Source of the DNA: Protopterus annectens
Taxonomy: Eukaryota > Chordata > Ceratodontiformes > Protopteridae
Direction: 5' to 3'
NCBI RefSeq assembly: GCF_019279795.1
Contig: NC_056743.1
Location: 871,456,478 to 871,520,477, forward strand
DNA length: 64,000 bases
In this document: piece by piece, positions 23,354-35,300 of the stretch
Layout: the number at the start of each line of letters is the position of its first letter
Numbering within the stretch: position 1 is the first letter of the stretch
Notes under the pieces: model-generated
Told to the model about the DNA's origin: nothing
What the model saw: the letters and a program-made list of their open reading frames with translations, nothing else
Databases searched by the model: none
Position numbers and translations under genes: made by a program

Positions 23354-25196
23354 TTATTTTTTTATTTATTTACATTTGTTTACTGGGAAATTCCAACTGG
23401 ACACAGGTCCTTTTTCAGTGAAGGCCCAGGGAGAAAAGCTCCACAGAACAATAAATGAGCAGCAGAGTACATGAAGAACAATTGAATATACATACAATAG
23501 CAAATAACGCATACTGCAGCAAACATTAGCTGTACATACAATATGAAACATAGCAATGGACAGATATACCAATATCTAGCTAAATGCTAGGAATAAAGGT
23601 AGGATGTATATACAGATAGTACTAAGCTCAAACAGATACTGTTCTAAAGTCATATACCTAAATCTTATATACAAATATTGGACTAAACTCAAGCAGATAT
23701 AAAGCAGATGCTCCACATGAAATTGAAACAAGCCAGAAGGGCTAAAGGGATGGAAGGGGAAGATAGAGGAGTAAGACAGGGGACTGAGTGAGTAGTATAC
23801 GTGGTAGTGAGAGGAAGCTAGGTGTAAGTCAGTTGGATACGTATTTGGAGTTGAGATGAAGTGAGGTAGTTAAGCATGTTATAACAGGTCTGAGATATTG
23901 AGTGAGGCGGGAAGGGAAGGGTAAAGAGTAAGCCAGAGCCTGCAGAGGAAGGAATACAATGATCAGGCAGTGTGAGGCATGATGGCTAGGGGAAGGGAGA
24001 GGAAGGGGAGGTAAAAAGGATGGGTACTAGTTGGGATTAGTGCGTGGGCATAACCAGTCTTTTTAAGTGAGGTTTTAGTGCAGTCTTGACGTGATTGAAG
24101 GTAGTGTGGTTATAGAGGGGGGGGGGGATTGTTCCATAATCTGGATATGATGCAGGAGAATAGTGCTTCTCCCACTGAGTACTTGAGTTTGATCACTAGA
24201 AGTAGATTTTTGCTGCTGTAGTGTAGTGGTCTTGTGGAGCAGTAGGGCTGGAGAAGGTTTTGAAGGGATGGAACTTTAAGAGGATGGTTTACTAACTTGT
24301 GGGTGAGAGAGAGTTGATTCAGGTAAAGAAGTTGAGGGAGTTCAAACCAGTCAAGTTCTCTAAGTAAGATACAGTGGTGGTTGCTATAAGATGCACCAGT
24401 GGCAAATTTAGCAATTCTATTGTAGCAAGCCTTGAGCCTGTTTAGGTCTGTTTGTCTAAGGTATGTAAGTATAGGAGAAGAGGCATAAAGTGGAGATTAG
24501 GTGGGAATTGGCAGCATATATTCTGGCTGTCTTGGTGAGGAATTGTTTGTTTCTCTACAATGCACCTAGTTTTTTGTGAACCTTTTTTATGGTAAGACAA
24601 ATGAGAGTGCCAAATCTATGATTGCTATCAATCTCAAAACACCAAGTAGTTTGGTGAGTTCTGTTGGGGAGATGGCGGTATTGTCTTTGGCTATAATATT
24701 AAAGTGGGGGATAACTGGGTTAAATTTAGTGGGTTGGAAGATAAGGAGTTTAGTCTTGTTCGGGTTGAGTAATAACTGGGCATTAGATAGCCAACTTTCT
24801 ACAGATGAAAAGGCTTCCTGTGTGATCTTGTGAAGTTCAGGTATAGTTGGGGCTGAGCAGATGAGGGTGGAGTCATCTGCATACTGTATAAGAGAAGCAT
24901 GCTTGGTGACTGTGAATAGATCATTGATGAAGAGTGAGAATAATAGGGGACCAAGGATGGAGCCTTGGGGAACAGCGAGTGTTACAGGAAGTCGAGGAGA
25001 TAAGTCATTATGCCAGACAGCTGATTGTTGGCAGCCAGTTGGATAGCTATGAAACCAATCAGTAGCTGATTGGGAAAAGGATGTTAGTGAGAACAGACAT
25101 TAGTAGTTTGTGAGAGACCATATCAAATGCCTTGGATAGATCCAGAAATATAGCAGAGGAGAACAGGACATTATTTTATGATGAAGGATAGCATTA
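23354..25196 (-). pseudogene. LINE B (L2-like), 3' half: RT core, C-terminus and 3' UTR
   Basis: Read on the - strand, this continues the reverse transcriptase of LINE B after the nested LINE A. Visible blocks are AIFLDLSKAFDMVSHKLL near 25090-25150, VPQGSILGPLLFSLFINDL near 24920-24975, and SLIQYADDSTLIC with an intact YADD at 24872-24883. A C-terminal region with frameshifts and a long 3' UTR follow. The 3' terminus reads GGAATTTCCCAGTAAACAAA followed by TGTAAATAAATAAA. The RT active-site motif is intact but the reading frame is broken, so it is not autonomous. The family copies itself by target-primed reverse transcription. Confidence 0.85.
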
Positions 25197-25299
25197 GTTC
25201 ATAGGTTCATAGGTATGGACTAAGCTAAAGGCCCTGGAGCCTTTACAAGCCTAGCCCATAGGATTACCCTGGCATTGTGTCACCCGACCTTAGTTCCCA

Positions 25300-28103
25300 G
25301 AACCTCTGTTGAGTAAAGCCACTGGAGTGATCCGTGGGGTCAATTTTCTATTTCCCATCCACTCATCAAGATTTCTCTTGAAGAGGCCAGTGAGGTGCTC
25401 TGCTTGACATGCATGGGAAGTCTATTCCATAGCATGGGCAGTCTCTAGGTTATGAACCTGTCCCTCCAGCATGTTCTGTTGATTGTGGTAATGAGGTTGA
25501 GGTCCCTGGAGCCTGTGGTGTGGAGGAATTGGGATTTCTTTAGGTGTAACATTTCTAACAGGGCTGGGTCAGACATGGCTTTGAAAGTCAAGCAGAGATC
25601 GCCTCTTAATAGACGATATTAGAGAGAGAATAGTTGGAGTTTTTTTAGTCTGTCCATATAGGAACAATGTTTAAAGCCTAGGATCCTCTTTGTGAGGTAC
25701 ATTTGAGGCCTCTCCAGTTGTTGCAGGTGTTTAGTGAGGTACATGACAAATGGGACATTGTACTCAATGCATGGCCTAATGAGGGAAGAGTAGAGGGAGA
25801 CAATTACCTCTTTCTTCCTGGATGCAAAACCCTTAGTAATGAGATGTGCCACATAGAAGGACTTTCTGACCACAGTGGCAATGTGGTGGTCAAAAGAGAG
25901 GTCGCTGTCAACCTGTATTCCCACATCTCTTATAATGCCTTCTGTGTTCAGTGGACTACCATCGATGTGGTAATTCATGGGAACTGGGTTTTTCCCAAAG
26001 GGGATGACAAAACATTTTTTGGCATTGAGCTTAAGGCCATGGTTCTGACATCATTCGTTGGTCTCAATGAGGCCTTTCTGTAGAATATCAACATCACTTG
26101 GGGAGTTAATAATAGCTCCCAACTTGTAATCGTCTGTGAACTTTGTCAGCCAGAGTCCCTTCGTGTTGACCTGGACGTCAGAGAAGTAGATAACAAACAG
26201 GAGAGGACCCAGGACCGAACCCTGTGGGACTCCACTCATGACTGGTCGGCACTCTGACTTGGAGTCAGCTACTTTCACACTGTGGGTTCTACTTGTGAGC
26301 CAGTTTGCAACCCACCTAGTGATATAGGGGTTGATGACTAGCTTAGTGAATTTTTCTATGATTCCTGAGTGGGGAATGGTAACAAAGGCCTTGGCCAGAT
26401 CAAGGTAGGTTGTATGAACCACCTTGCCTTCATCCACAGCTCTGGTGAGTGACTCAAAGAAGTTGACCAAGTTGAGCAGGCATGATCTACCCTTCACAAA
26501 ACCAAACTGTGTGGGATCCAGAGTTTGGAGATTCCCTATAGCCTTGTTTATTAGGTCCATGATGATGCATTCCATAGCTTTGCATATCAGACTAATCAGG
26601 TTAATGGGGCGATAGTTCCCAGGGTGTGTAGTCGCTCCTCCTTTGTGGAGAGGGATGACTGTAGCAGTATGTCATTTGGTAGGGACAAAGCCTGAGATGA
26701 GGCTGTGATTGAACAGGGCACACAGGTGAGGTGCCAGTTCACTCTGTAGTTCCTGTAGAACACAGCCAATGATATTGTCAGGTCCCATAGAAGCTGTATT
26801 CTTGCCCTTGGGCACTGCTGTTTTAACCTGTGCAGCAGTAATACTGTGTGCCTGGCAATCTACTGGTATTTTGACTGGTCCCTTAAAGGGGGAGAGAGGA
26901 GTAAAGTTGCCACTGAATCTGTTGGCCAGTATATTGCCAATATCTGTTGGCTCAGTATAGAAGGTACCATTGTGCAGTAGCTCAGAACAAATATGGATAT
27001 TGCCGTGGTGATTCTTTACATTACTATAGAAGGCCTTGTGGTTGTTTATACTATCAGCTGGAATTCTGTTTTCATAGCTAGCTTTAGAAGATTTTATGAG
27101 GAATCTCAACTTTTTGTTGAGGCTGATAAGGGAATTTTTCAGTCCTGGGACTTCACCTTATTCCTCATCAGTTTCCTCCTTCTGTTGTAGAGTTTGTTTA
27201 TGGCAGGGGACCACCAGATTGGCTTCCTTTTTTTGAAGGAGAGTGTCTTGGTTCTATTGGGTATGGTGAGATAAATGCATTTGTATACGTTTGTACAGTG
27301 CATTGGTGTATGATTTGGCAGTCATGCAACTATTCTCTATTTGCATAGGTGTAGTGAATTTAGCCACCTCTGTTTTTAGAAGCTCAAAGTTAGCTTTCGA
27401 GAAGTTTTTCATGGTGGTTACCTTTGCGAGGGGGGTGGGGTGGGGTGGGGTGGGAGGGATGTGGATTTCCAAGGTGATTAGTTTGTGGTCGGATCTAACC
27501 AGGAAGGAGTTGAGTATTGGTGTAAGCAACGGTCGCCCATGTTAGTAATGACCAGGTCAAGGATGTTGCTACCTCTTGTGGGGGTAAGAACGAGCTGGTC
27601 CAGGGCATTGGAATTAATGAATTCCAGGAAACATTGGGCAAGTGTATTGGTACATGAGTTTTCCCAGTTAATAGAGGGGTAGTTGAAGTCACCCAGTATG
27701 AGAGTGTTAGGTTGGACCCTAATATACTCCAGGGTGCTTAGAAGCAAGGAGTGTGAGTCTTGGGACATGGTTGGGGACCTATAGCAGGCCATGACCTGAA
27801 TTGTTGTCTTACCCAATATTAGCTGCACCTGAAGTATCTCAGATGTGTTATGTTGAGCTACCAGTCTGGAGGTGTGTGCATCCTTCATGAATATGGAAAC
27901 ACCACCACCTTTGAAGCTTCAGTCCAAGTTCTGGGGTGAAAGGTGTGGAATAAGTTATAGCCTGATAGTGCACGGGTGCTTTCTGCTGCCTTGAACCAGG
28001 TCTCTGTTACAGCACAAATGTCGATGTTCTCCATTTTAAGGAGTGCTTCGAGTGAGTGCATTTTGAGATTTAGACTTTTAACATTGAGCATCATGACCCT
28101 CAA
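25300..28103 (-). pseudogene. LINE A ORF2: APE-type endonuclease and reverse transcriptase
   Basis: The coding region is broken into about six open pieces by frameshifts and stops. Endonuclease blocks in order are MLNVKSLNLKMHSLEAL, ICAVTETWF, LILGDFNYPSINW, ILDLVITNMGD and RSDHKLITLEI. RT blocks are SMGPDNIIGCVLQEL, FGFVKGRSCLLNLVNFFES, YLDLAKAFVTIPHSGIIEK, MSGVPQGSVLGPLLF and KFTDDYKLGAI. The FTDD active site keeps both Asp residues (codons at 26129-26134). The C-terminal part includes VRKSFYVAHLI and LIRPCIEYN. In LAKAF the following Asp is replaced by Val, so the first catalytic Asp (AFD) is lost and this copy should be dead. Confidence 0.87.
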
Positions 28104-28155
28104 ATTGCATTTGTTTGTTGCTGTTACGGTGGTAATTTGGTCTTTGGAACACCAC

Positions 28156-29123
28156 CTAAAAAGGCACTATAGGGGTGGCAAGAGCCTTGGCCAGTATCCG
28201 AAAGCCCAGGGGTGACAAATGCAGAACATCTCTGGCAAAGCATCGAGGTCTGTGAATCATGTCATCCCAGGCAAACAGATACTGGATCCCCTTAGAATGA
28301 CACCATAAACTTAGCCAATTGTTGAAATCAATCATTTTCTGCTTGTACTGTGGTATCATTCTAGGTGACAGTAGGACACTGCTCAGGGCTAGGGTCATAC
28401 CTACCTGGGCTACATAATCTGAGAGCTCCTCCATGTTTCTTTTCATGTAGTCTATGGAGGTACATTTCAGGTCATTTACACCCACACGTACAATGACAGA
28501 GTCATATTTGTACCTGTTGTTGAGGGACCTGAGTGCGTGCATTATGTGGCAGATCCTAGTGCCTGACAGGCAGCTGACTGTTATTTTCTCCTTATTCAGC
28601 CTAGTGAGTGGGACATCAGTGTGCCTCACTATGGAGTCACCTATGACTAGTGTGTTGGGCATGTTGTTTTTCCTTAGGGGCTTTGGTTGAGTGGCACACT
28701 GTTTAGGAGAGTTATGTATCTCGTGATTAGTGTTGTGTTGTGGTGGTCGAGTGTGTTTCTGCCTTGGCGGTCTCTGCTGTTTGGGTAGATTTTTATTGAG
28801 AGCCTCCCCGAAGTTGGGTGTGTGGCTTATTTTTTATGTAAAGGCAGTGCTGGTGTGTGTTCTGGAGGGCTATGTGTTCCATGTGGTGTGGTGCAAGTGT
28901 TGACCTTCTCCTCTTGACCAGCTATTCCGGTCTTGGCTGGAGAGTATGTGGCTTCCAATTTCGATATATAAATGTCACAAGTCAGAGTGTTGGGAGGTAA
29001 GAGGAGAGGGTTGTCAGTGTACATGAGCCAGTTGCTACATTGCCTGAAGATGCCCAAGTTCACCAGGTTAATAGTAGAAAGCACAAGGAACTGACCTTTA
29101 GACATGCCTGGAGGGGTGGGCAT
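28156..29123 (-). pseudogene. LINE A ORF1: esterase (SGNH/GDSL-like) protein
   Basis: Two open pieces: an N-terminal segment of 98 codons starting MPTPPGMSKGQ (28827-29123), and a 168-codon segment (28156-28662) with an SGNH hydrolase signature. The latter has VIGDSIVRH near its start (nucleophile Ser block), VRVGVNDL in the middle (GxND block), and RDVLHLSPLG near the end (Asp-x-x-His block). Esterase-containing ORF1 is known from CR1 and L2 LINEs, where it probably helps RNP function or membrane association. The catalytic Ser, Asp and His are all present, but a frame break separates the two pieces. Confidence 0.85.
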
Positions 29124-29310
29124 TAATAATAAGTACTAGAGCTGTTTACTTGTAGAACATTTAGTGCCAATAGCACTTTTGTGTGCTACAATAATTGCAA
29201 AAAGAAGTCTGGTAAATTGCTAGATTAATAAGGTAGTAAAAGTGCAGGAGATGAGGGAACTAGTAGATCTAAGGGAAAAATTGAAGAGCAGACTATGACA
29301 CCACTCAGGA

Positions 29311-29890
29311 GCTTACAAACAGTCCTGGATACAGCAAATCTGTATCTGGACTAGACTGGTTACAGGAAAGATGGGTAACAAGCACAAATGCAGGCTTTTA
29401 AACCAGAAAGTTGAAAGAGATGGAAAAACTGCCCAAACGACCAATAAACTACAATTTCTGGGCCAGAAATCACTCATCTTGTGGTAGATAGGCTAACTAG
29501 TGCTTACCACTCCCACTGATAAGCTAGAAGGCTTCCCTCCAACAGAGAAAGGCTTGATGGGCTTGGAAGCTTACATAAAGTCCTGGATACAGCAAATCTG
29601 TATCTGGAGTAGACTAGTTACAGGAAAGGGGGGAAAGTACAAACGTGGGCTTTTAAACCAGAAAGTTGAAAGAAATGGAAAAACTGCCCAAATAGCCAAT
29701 ATACTACAATTTCTGGGCCAGAAACCACTCCTCTTGTGGTAGATAGGTTACCTAGTGCTTACCACTCCCACTGATAAGCTAGAAGGCTTCCCTCCAACAC
29801 AGAAAGGCTTGGGGGGCTCAGAAGTTTACAAACAGTCCTGGATACAGCAAATCTGTATCTGGACTAGCCGACTTGCAGGAAAGGCAAGGA
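29311..29890 (-). promoter_or_regulatory. LINE A 5' UTR: ~256-bp monomers, about 2.3 copies
   Basis: The landmark ACAGCAAATCTGTATCTGGA with preceding GTCCTGGATACAG recurs with starts near 29311, 29569 and 29822 (about 255-258 bp apart). Each unit includes GGCTTTTAAACCAGAAAGTT and TTTCTGGGCCAGAAACCACT. They lie directly upstream (on the - strand) of ORF1, at the 5' end of the element. Tandem monomers in this position act as promoters in some other LINEs; promoter function here is inferred. Confidence 0.8.
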
Positions 29891-29933
29891 AACAAGCTTA
29901 AAAATTAGAATTTTTTTTTTTTTTTTTTTTTTT

Positions 29934-32120
29934 CAGTGAAAGAGAGCAAGGCTGTAGTAGTGCTGTGGTACTGCCTGAAGCCATGCTGGGTGCTGGAGAG
30001 GAAGTTATTAGCTAAGAGGTAGTCTAAGACTTGATAATGGATGTATTTCTCAAGTATCTTGGAAAGTGGAGAAAGGATGGCTTTGGGGCGGTAATTGGAA
30101 ACTTCAGTGGAGGAGTCACCTTTATGGAGGGAAATGATGTGGGATATTTTCCACAGTGTAGGGACATACCTTTCTGATAAGGACTGATTAATTAAGATAG
30201 AGACTGGATAAGCTAGGGATTCTGCTGCAATTTTTAGGCATTCAGAGGGGAGATTGTCAGTTGCACGTTTTGTAGGCTTAAGTTTCAACAGAAGTTTTTG
30301 TTATATAGGAGCTAGGCACTGATGAAAACGAAAAGACTGTGGCAGAGTATTTGGTTTTGATGTAGAGTGGGTGGGTAGTCAAAGACAGAATGGTTTCAGT
30401 AAAGTGTTTATTGAATGAGTTAGTAATACTGCTGGAGGAAGGGGGAGTGGTAGGTGGGGGGTTGCCTACTTTAACTTGATGGAGAATGGAGTTTATTGTG
30501 GACTAGAACTGCTTAGGGTTGTGATTGGAGGAGTTTAGGGCAGACTAATAATATTGGGTTTTATCATCTTTTATTTGCTTTTCGACCTTGTTGCGCAACT
30601 CTAGGAATGACTGTCTAGAAGAGGGGGTGGCATGACTGTCTAGAGGAGGTTATTTTATTTAAGCGCCAGTGCTTCCAGGCCTTATCTCTGATTTTCATCT
30701 GGTGCTTTTTTGTAGCCAAGGGGAGTACTGTGTTTTGATTCTGGCATTTGTTATGGGGGCATGTGTGTTTAGGATGTTTAGGAAGGTACTATTGAAGAAG
30801 TGGACGTCTTCATCCAGATTGAGGTACTTTAGTGGTATCCAATCACATTTTTGAAGGGATGAGATAAAGGAGAGAGGGTTAAAGTTTACCCTCTTTCGGA
30901 TTTGCCTATAGATAATGGGTTTAGCACAATTTAAGTGGTGTCTCAGAAGGAATGTTGGAGTGTGGTCACTGAGGCTGTCTGGCAGACAGCCAGCTAAGTA
31001 TGAGTGAGAGTCTTTAATGACTAATATCCAGTCGGGAGTAGTATGTTTGTTAGAGTTTTTATTTATCCGGGTAGGTGACTGTATTAGTTGAGAGAAACCA
31101 TGAAGGTTTAAGTGCTTTGCTGGATGATTGTTACTACAAGTTAGCCAGATGATATTAAAATCACCTAGGATTATGGTTTCCTGGGGTAGGGAATGGTTAG
31201 CCCAGTTAGGAGGTTTTCCAGGGGTGGGATGTTTTGACCAGGTGGGAAGTAGCATTCTATGATATTGATTGTTTTATTTGGGTTTAGTTTGAGGTTGGCA
31301 TATAGTATTTCTTAATTTCCAATGTGGGGGCAGATCCGTTTAGGATCTGGATGTTGAGGTGGTGTTTAAACATTAGAGCCACACCACCCCCTTTCTTAGA
31401 TAGTCTATCTACTCGAAGAATGTCATAACCTGTTGGGAGTATTTCCTCACTTTTGATGTGAGGTTTGATCCAGGTTACAGTCAGGATGAGAATATCAGGA
31501 GAGTATAAAGCTATGTTGGCAATTAGGACATGGGTTTTATTAGTTATACTTCTGATATTTAGACACATGAACAGGAAGTCAGATGGCTTTCTGTTGGATG
31601 TTAGTTATGAGAAGAAGCAGCTATTAGGCAGATTTTTAAGTGGGGAGTTGGTAATGGTAGGGCCAGGGTTAGGGTGGATATCACTACTGAGGGCTAATTT
31701 AGATAGGGCAGTAAACATATGTTTTATAAATCTGGTAATTAACCTGTCATATTTTAGGGATATTTTTTGTTTGAATGTAACAGGTGACTGCTAGTATGGT
31801 GGGCGTATTGGGATAGAGATTGTGATGGTATGACAAGTGTAATTAATAGGTGGGTGATGAATAGGAATGAGAGTAAGGGTGCAGTGATAGTTGTGGGGTG
31901 TGTCTATTATGGAGTACTTGTAGGATGTAAGGTGTGCAAGAAGAGTGCAGGTAAGGACTGTAAGCACATTAGGTAGCATGACTGTGTCAGATGAGTAGTT
32001 AGATTAGAAGTGGGTGGGGTACTGTGGGTGGCAGAGGAGATAGGTTACTAGTATTGTTTTGATTGGTTGCTGGTTATTGGCAGGGGTTAGTACCTAGAAT
32101 AAATCTAGATGCAGTGGGGG
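29934..32120 (-). pseudogene. LINE B (L2-like), 5' half: N-terminus, endonuclease, RT start
   Basis: Reading on the - strand there is an N-terminal leader with SSDIHPNPGP (31659-31688), then endonuclease blocks MCLNIRSITNKTHVL, PDILILTVTWI, GYDILRVDRLSKKGGGVAL, TIILGDFNI and DHTPTFLL. After the linker come RT blocks LPSECLKIAAESLAYPVSIL, YVPTLWKISHIISLHKGDSS, NYRPKAILSPLSKILEK and TQHGFRQYHSTTTALLSFTE. The element is then interrupted and resumes at 25196. The 5' boundary is uncertain. Stops and frameshifts show that it is inactive. Confidence 0.85.
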
Positions 32121-32384
32121 GTGGGTGGTATTAGGGGGCATGATGGTGTGTGAAGTGAGCATGTGGGTAGCTGCTGCTTGCTCTTCAGTGTTGAGGTGCT
32201 TTTATTCTGCAGTATTAACTACTGCTTGTTAGTAGCCCAATTAAATTTGTCTGTTATTCTAATCCTCTTAGTTTTGGTTTTAGCACTGGGGCTTCAGGCC
32301 AGTTATTTTACATTTAAGAAGGTTTTAATGGTCTACACTCTTGTGGATAAACCCTTATCAAAACCCTCTCTCCATAAGTCCATC

Positions 32385-35300
32385 CAAGTTTCAGAACGCT
32401 ATGTCTGGACAATTCCCATCAGTTTCACCTGCCAGCCTGGTTGACATGGGCATACTGAGACAGGGTAGCAACTGCCTCATGTTCACTGACAACCCTCTTC
32501 TCCTAGCACATAATTCTTCTACTTGCGAGAAATACATCTATATCAATAACCTGGTATCCATGCTCTCTCATGCCACAGTCTGTACTCCTGACAAAGAGGA
32601 GATTGCCAGCACAGACACCACACCACCCACATCACACAGCCAAGCACAATGCATACTCACCTATGCAGGGTTCCTCAATAAAAACTTACCGAAAAAGCAG
32701 AGACTTCCAAAACACACACAAATATTCCACACAACGCCAAACACATCACAGACAGCAGACAACACACCAGTGTCTCACAAACACAGCCCATAACGCATAA
32801 CAATAACCCAAACATACTAGTCATTGGTGACTCAATTGTGAGACTCACTGATGTCCCCCTCACAAGGTTCAACAAGAAGAAGATCACAGTCAGTTGTCTA
32901 TCAGGTGCCAGAATCCACCACATCATGCACACACTTAAGTCTCTCCACAACAGGTACAAGTATGACTCTGTCATTGTTCATGCTGTTGTGAACGACTTGA
33001 AACGTACCTCCCTAGACTATATGAAGAGAGACATGATTGAGCTCTCAGAGTATGTATCCCAGGCAGGTATGACCCTAGCCTTAAGCAACATCCTACTTTC
33101 ACCAAGAATGATACCACAATACCAACAAAAAATAATTGACTTTAAAAATTGGCTTATTTTTTGGTGGCATTCCAAGGGGATCCTGTATCTGTCTTCCTGG
33201 GATCACATGGTTGACAGGCCTTGAAGCTTTGCCAGAGATGGCCTTCACTTGTCACTCCTGGGATTACGGATTCTGGCCAAGGCTCTTGCCTTCCCCATTG
33301 TGCCTTTTTTAGGCAATGTCCCAAAGACAAATCTTCCAACATAAAAGATCTGTCAAAAAGCAAAATGAAAGTCATGCTGCTTAACACTAGGAACCTTAAC
33401 CTGAAAATGCACTCACTGGAGGCTCTCCTCGCACTGGAAGATGCCGACATCTGTGCAGTCACGGAAACTTGGTTCAAGGCTGCGGAGAGCACCCCCTGCC
33501 TTACCAGGCTATACCTCATTCCACACATTCCAACCCCAAAATGAGGCCGGGAAGACTAAGGGTGGTGGAGTTTCTATTTTCATTAAAGACAAGCACACCT
33601 CCAGACCGGTTTGCCAGCATTATGCACAGGAGCTACTCCAGGTGCAACTGACAATTGGTAAGACACCCATCCAAGTTATAGCCAGAGATATAGGCCCCCC
33701 TCCATGACTCAGGACACCCACTCCTTTTACCTAGACCTACTTGACTCCATCAAGGTACCCCCTAACACCCTGATCCTTGATGACTTCAACTACCCCACCA
33801 TAGACTGGGTGAACTATTCCTGCTCTAATACACTCACCCAACAGTTACGTCAGGAACCTCCATGGAAAAGCCCAGGTTTGTTCTGAATTAATTCATAACC
33901 ATACCACTTACACTGATCCTGTTGACTTAGCAAACCTGCTAGCATGTAGGTTCAGGGCAATCTTCATCCCCCAAAGGCCCCTTTGATATCTTTTATACTT
34001 ATCCCGCACCTCACACCTCCATAGATCAAGTGTTAAAGGCCCTATCCAAGGCAAAGAACACAGCTTCCAAGGGAACTGATAGTATGCCAGGCTGTATTCT
34101 GCGCCATCTCCAGCAAGAACTAGCCTCACCATTAAGCACCCTCTTCAACCATAGCCTAAGTACAGGCTTTATTCCAGCAGAGTGGAGAACTGCCATTATC
34201 ATTACTTTGCACAAAGGTGGTGCCACTACTGACCTGGGAAACTATCACCCCATTAGCTTAACAAGTCTGATCTGTAAAGCCATAGAATGTATTATTATGG
34301 ACCTCATAAACAAGGGCACAGGCAATCTCCAAGCACTTTACCCCACCCAGTTCAGATTTGTTAAGGGCAGATCTTGACTGTTGAACCTGGTTGACTTTTT
34401 TGAGACTATCACCAAGGCACTGGATGAGGGAAAGTCAGTATATACAACTTACCTTGACTTGGCCAAAGCCTTTGACACAATTCCCCACTCGGGCATCATC
34501 GAAAAGCTAACACAACTTAGCATAAATCCATATCTCATCAGGTGGGTGGCCAACTGGCTAACTGATAGGACCCACAAGGTCAAAACAGGTGCCTCCACCA
34601 CTGACAGCAGACCTGTCACTAGTGGTGTTCCCCAGGGATCTATCCTGGGACTCCTACTGTTTGACATGTACTTCTCAGAGGTCCAGGCAAATACAAAAGG
34701 CCTGTGGCTGACCACATTTGTGGACAACTGTAAGTTGGGTGCTGTCATTGACTCCCCAAATGATGTTAACATACTACAAGAGGGTCTCAAAGCAACAAAT
34801 GACTGGTGCCAAAGTTATCACCTAAAGGTAAATGCAAAAAAATGTATTATCATACCATTCAGCAAAAACATGGCCCTTACTTTTTACCACATCAACGGAC
34901 ACCACCTAAGCACACAACCTGTGGTGAGAGACCTGGGCACATAGGTTGATAATCTCACATTTGACCATTATGTAGCGGCAGTGGTCAGAAAAGCCTTTTA
35001 CTTGGCTCATTTCATAAGTAAAGGGACTGCATCCAAAAAAAGGAGGTTATTACCTCTCTGTACTCCTCCCTCATTAGGCCAATAATTGAGTACAATGCTC
35101 TGTTTGGTATGTACCTCTCCAAACACCTGCACCAACTGGAAAGGCCAGAGAAATACCTCACAAAGAGAATCCATGGCCTCCAACACCTGTCCTATGTGGA
35201 CAGGCTCAAATCACTATCACTCTACTCGGTATTGTACAGATTGCTCAGAGGTGATCCGTGTCTTGCCTACAAGGCAAACTCAGACCCTGCTCTACTAGAG

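Larger units (their letters stand above)
25197..29911 (-). mobile_element. LINE A: near full-length CR1-type LINE nested in LINE B
   Basis: On the - strand the order is tandem 5' monomers (about 29890-29311), ORF1 with an esterase domain (about 29123-28156), ORF2 with endonuclease and reverse transcriptase (about 28103-25300), a 3' UTR, and a terminus with a duplicated TATGAACC-like tail at 25197-25215. It separates the LSFTE and AIFLDLSKAFD parts of the RT of LINE B, so it inserted after LINE B. No poly(A) is found at its 3' end, as expected for CR1/L2-type LINEs that use a short tandem tail. The poly-T run on the + strand at 29912-29933 lies at the 5' junction and probably belongs to the target or arose secondarily. 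Confidence 0.88.
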
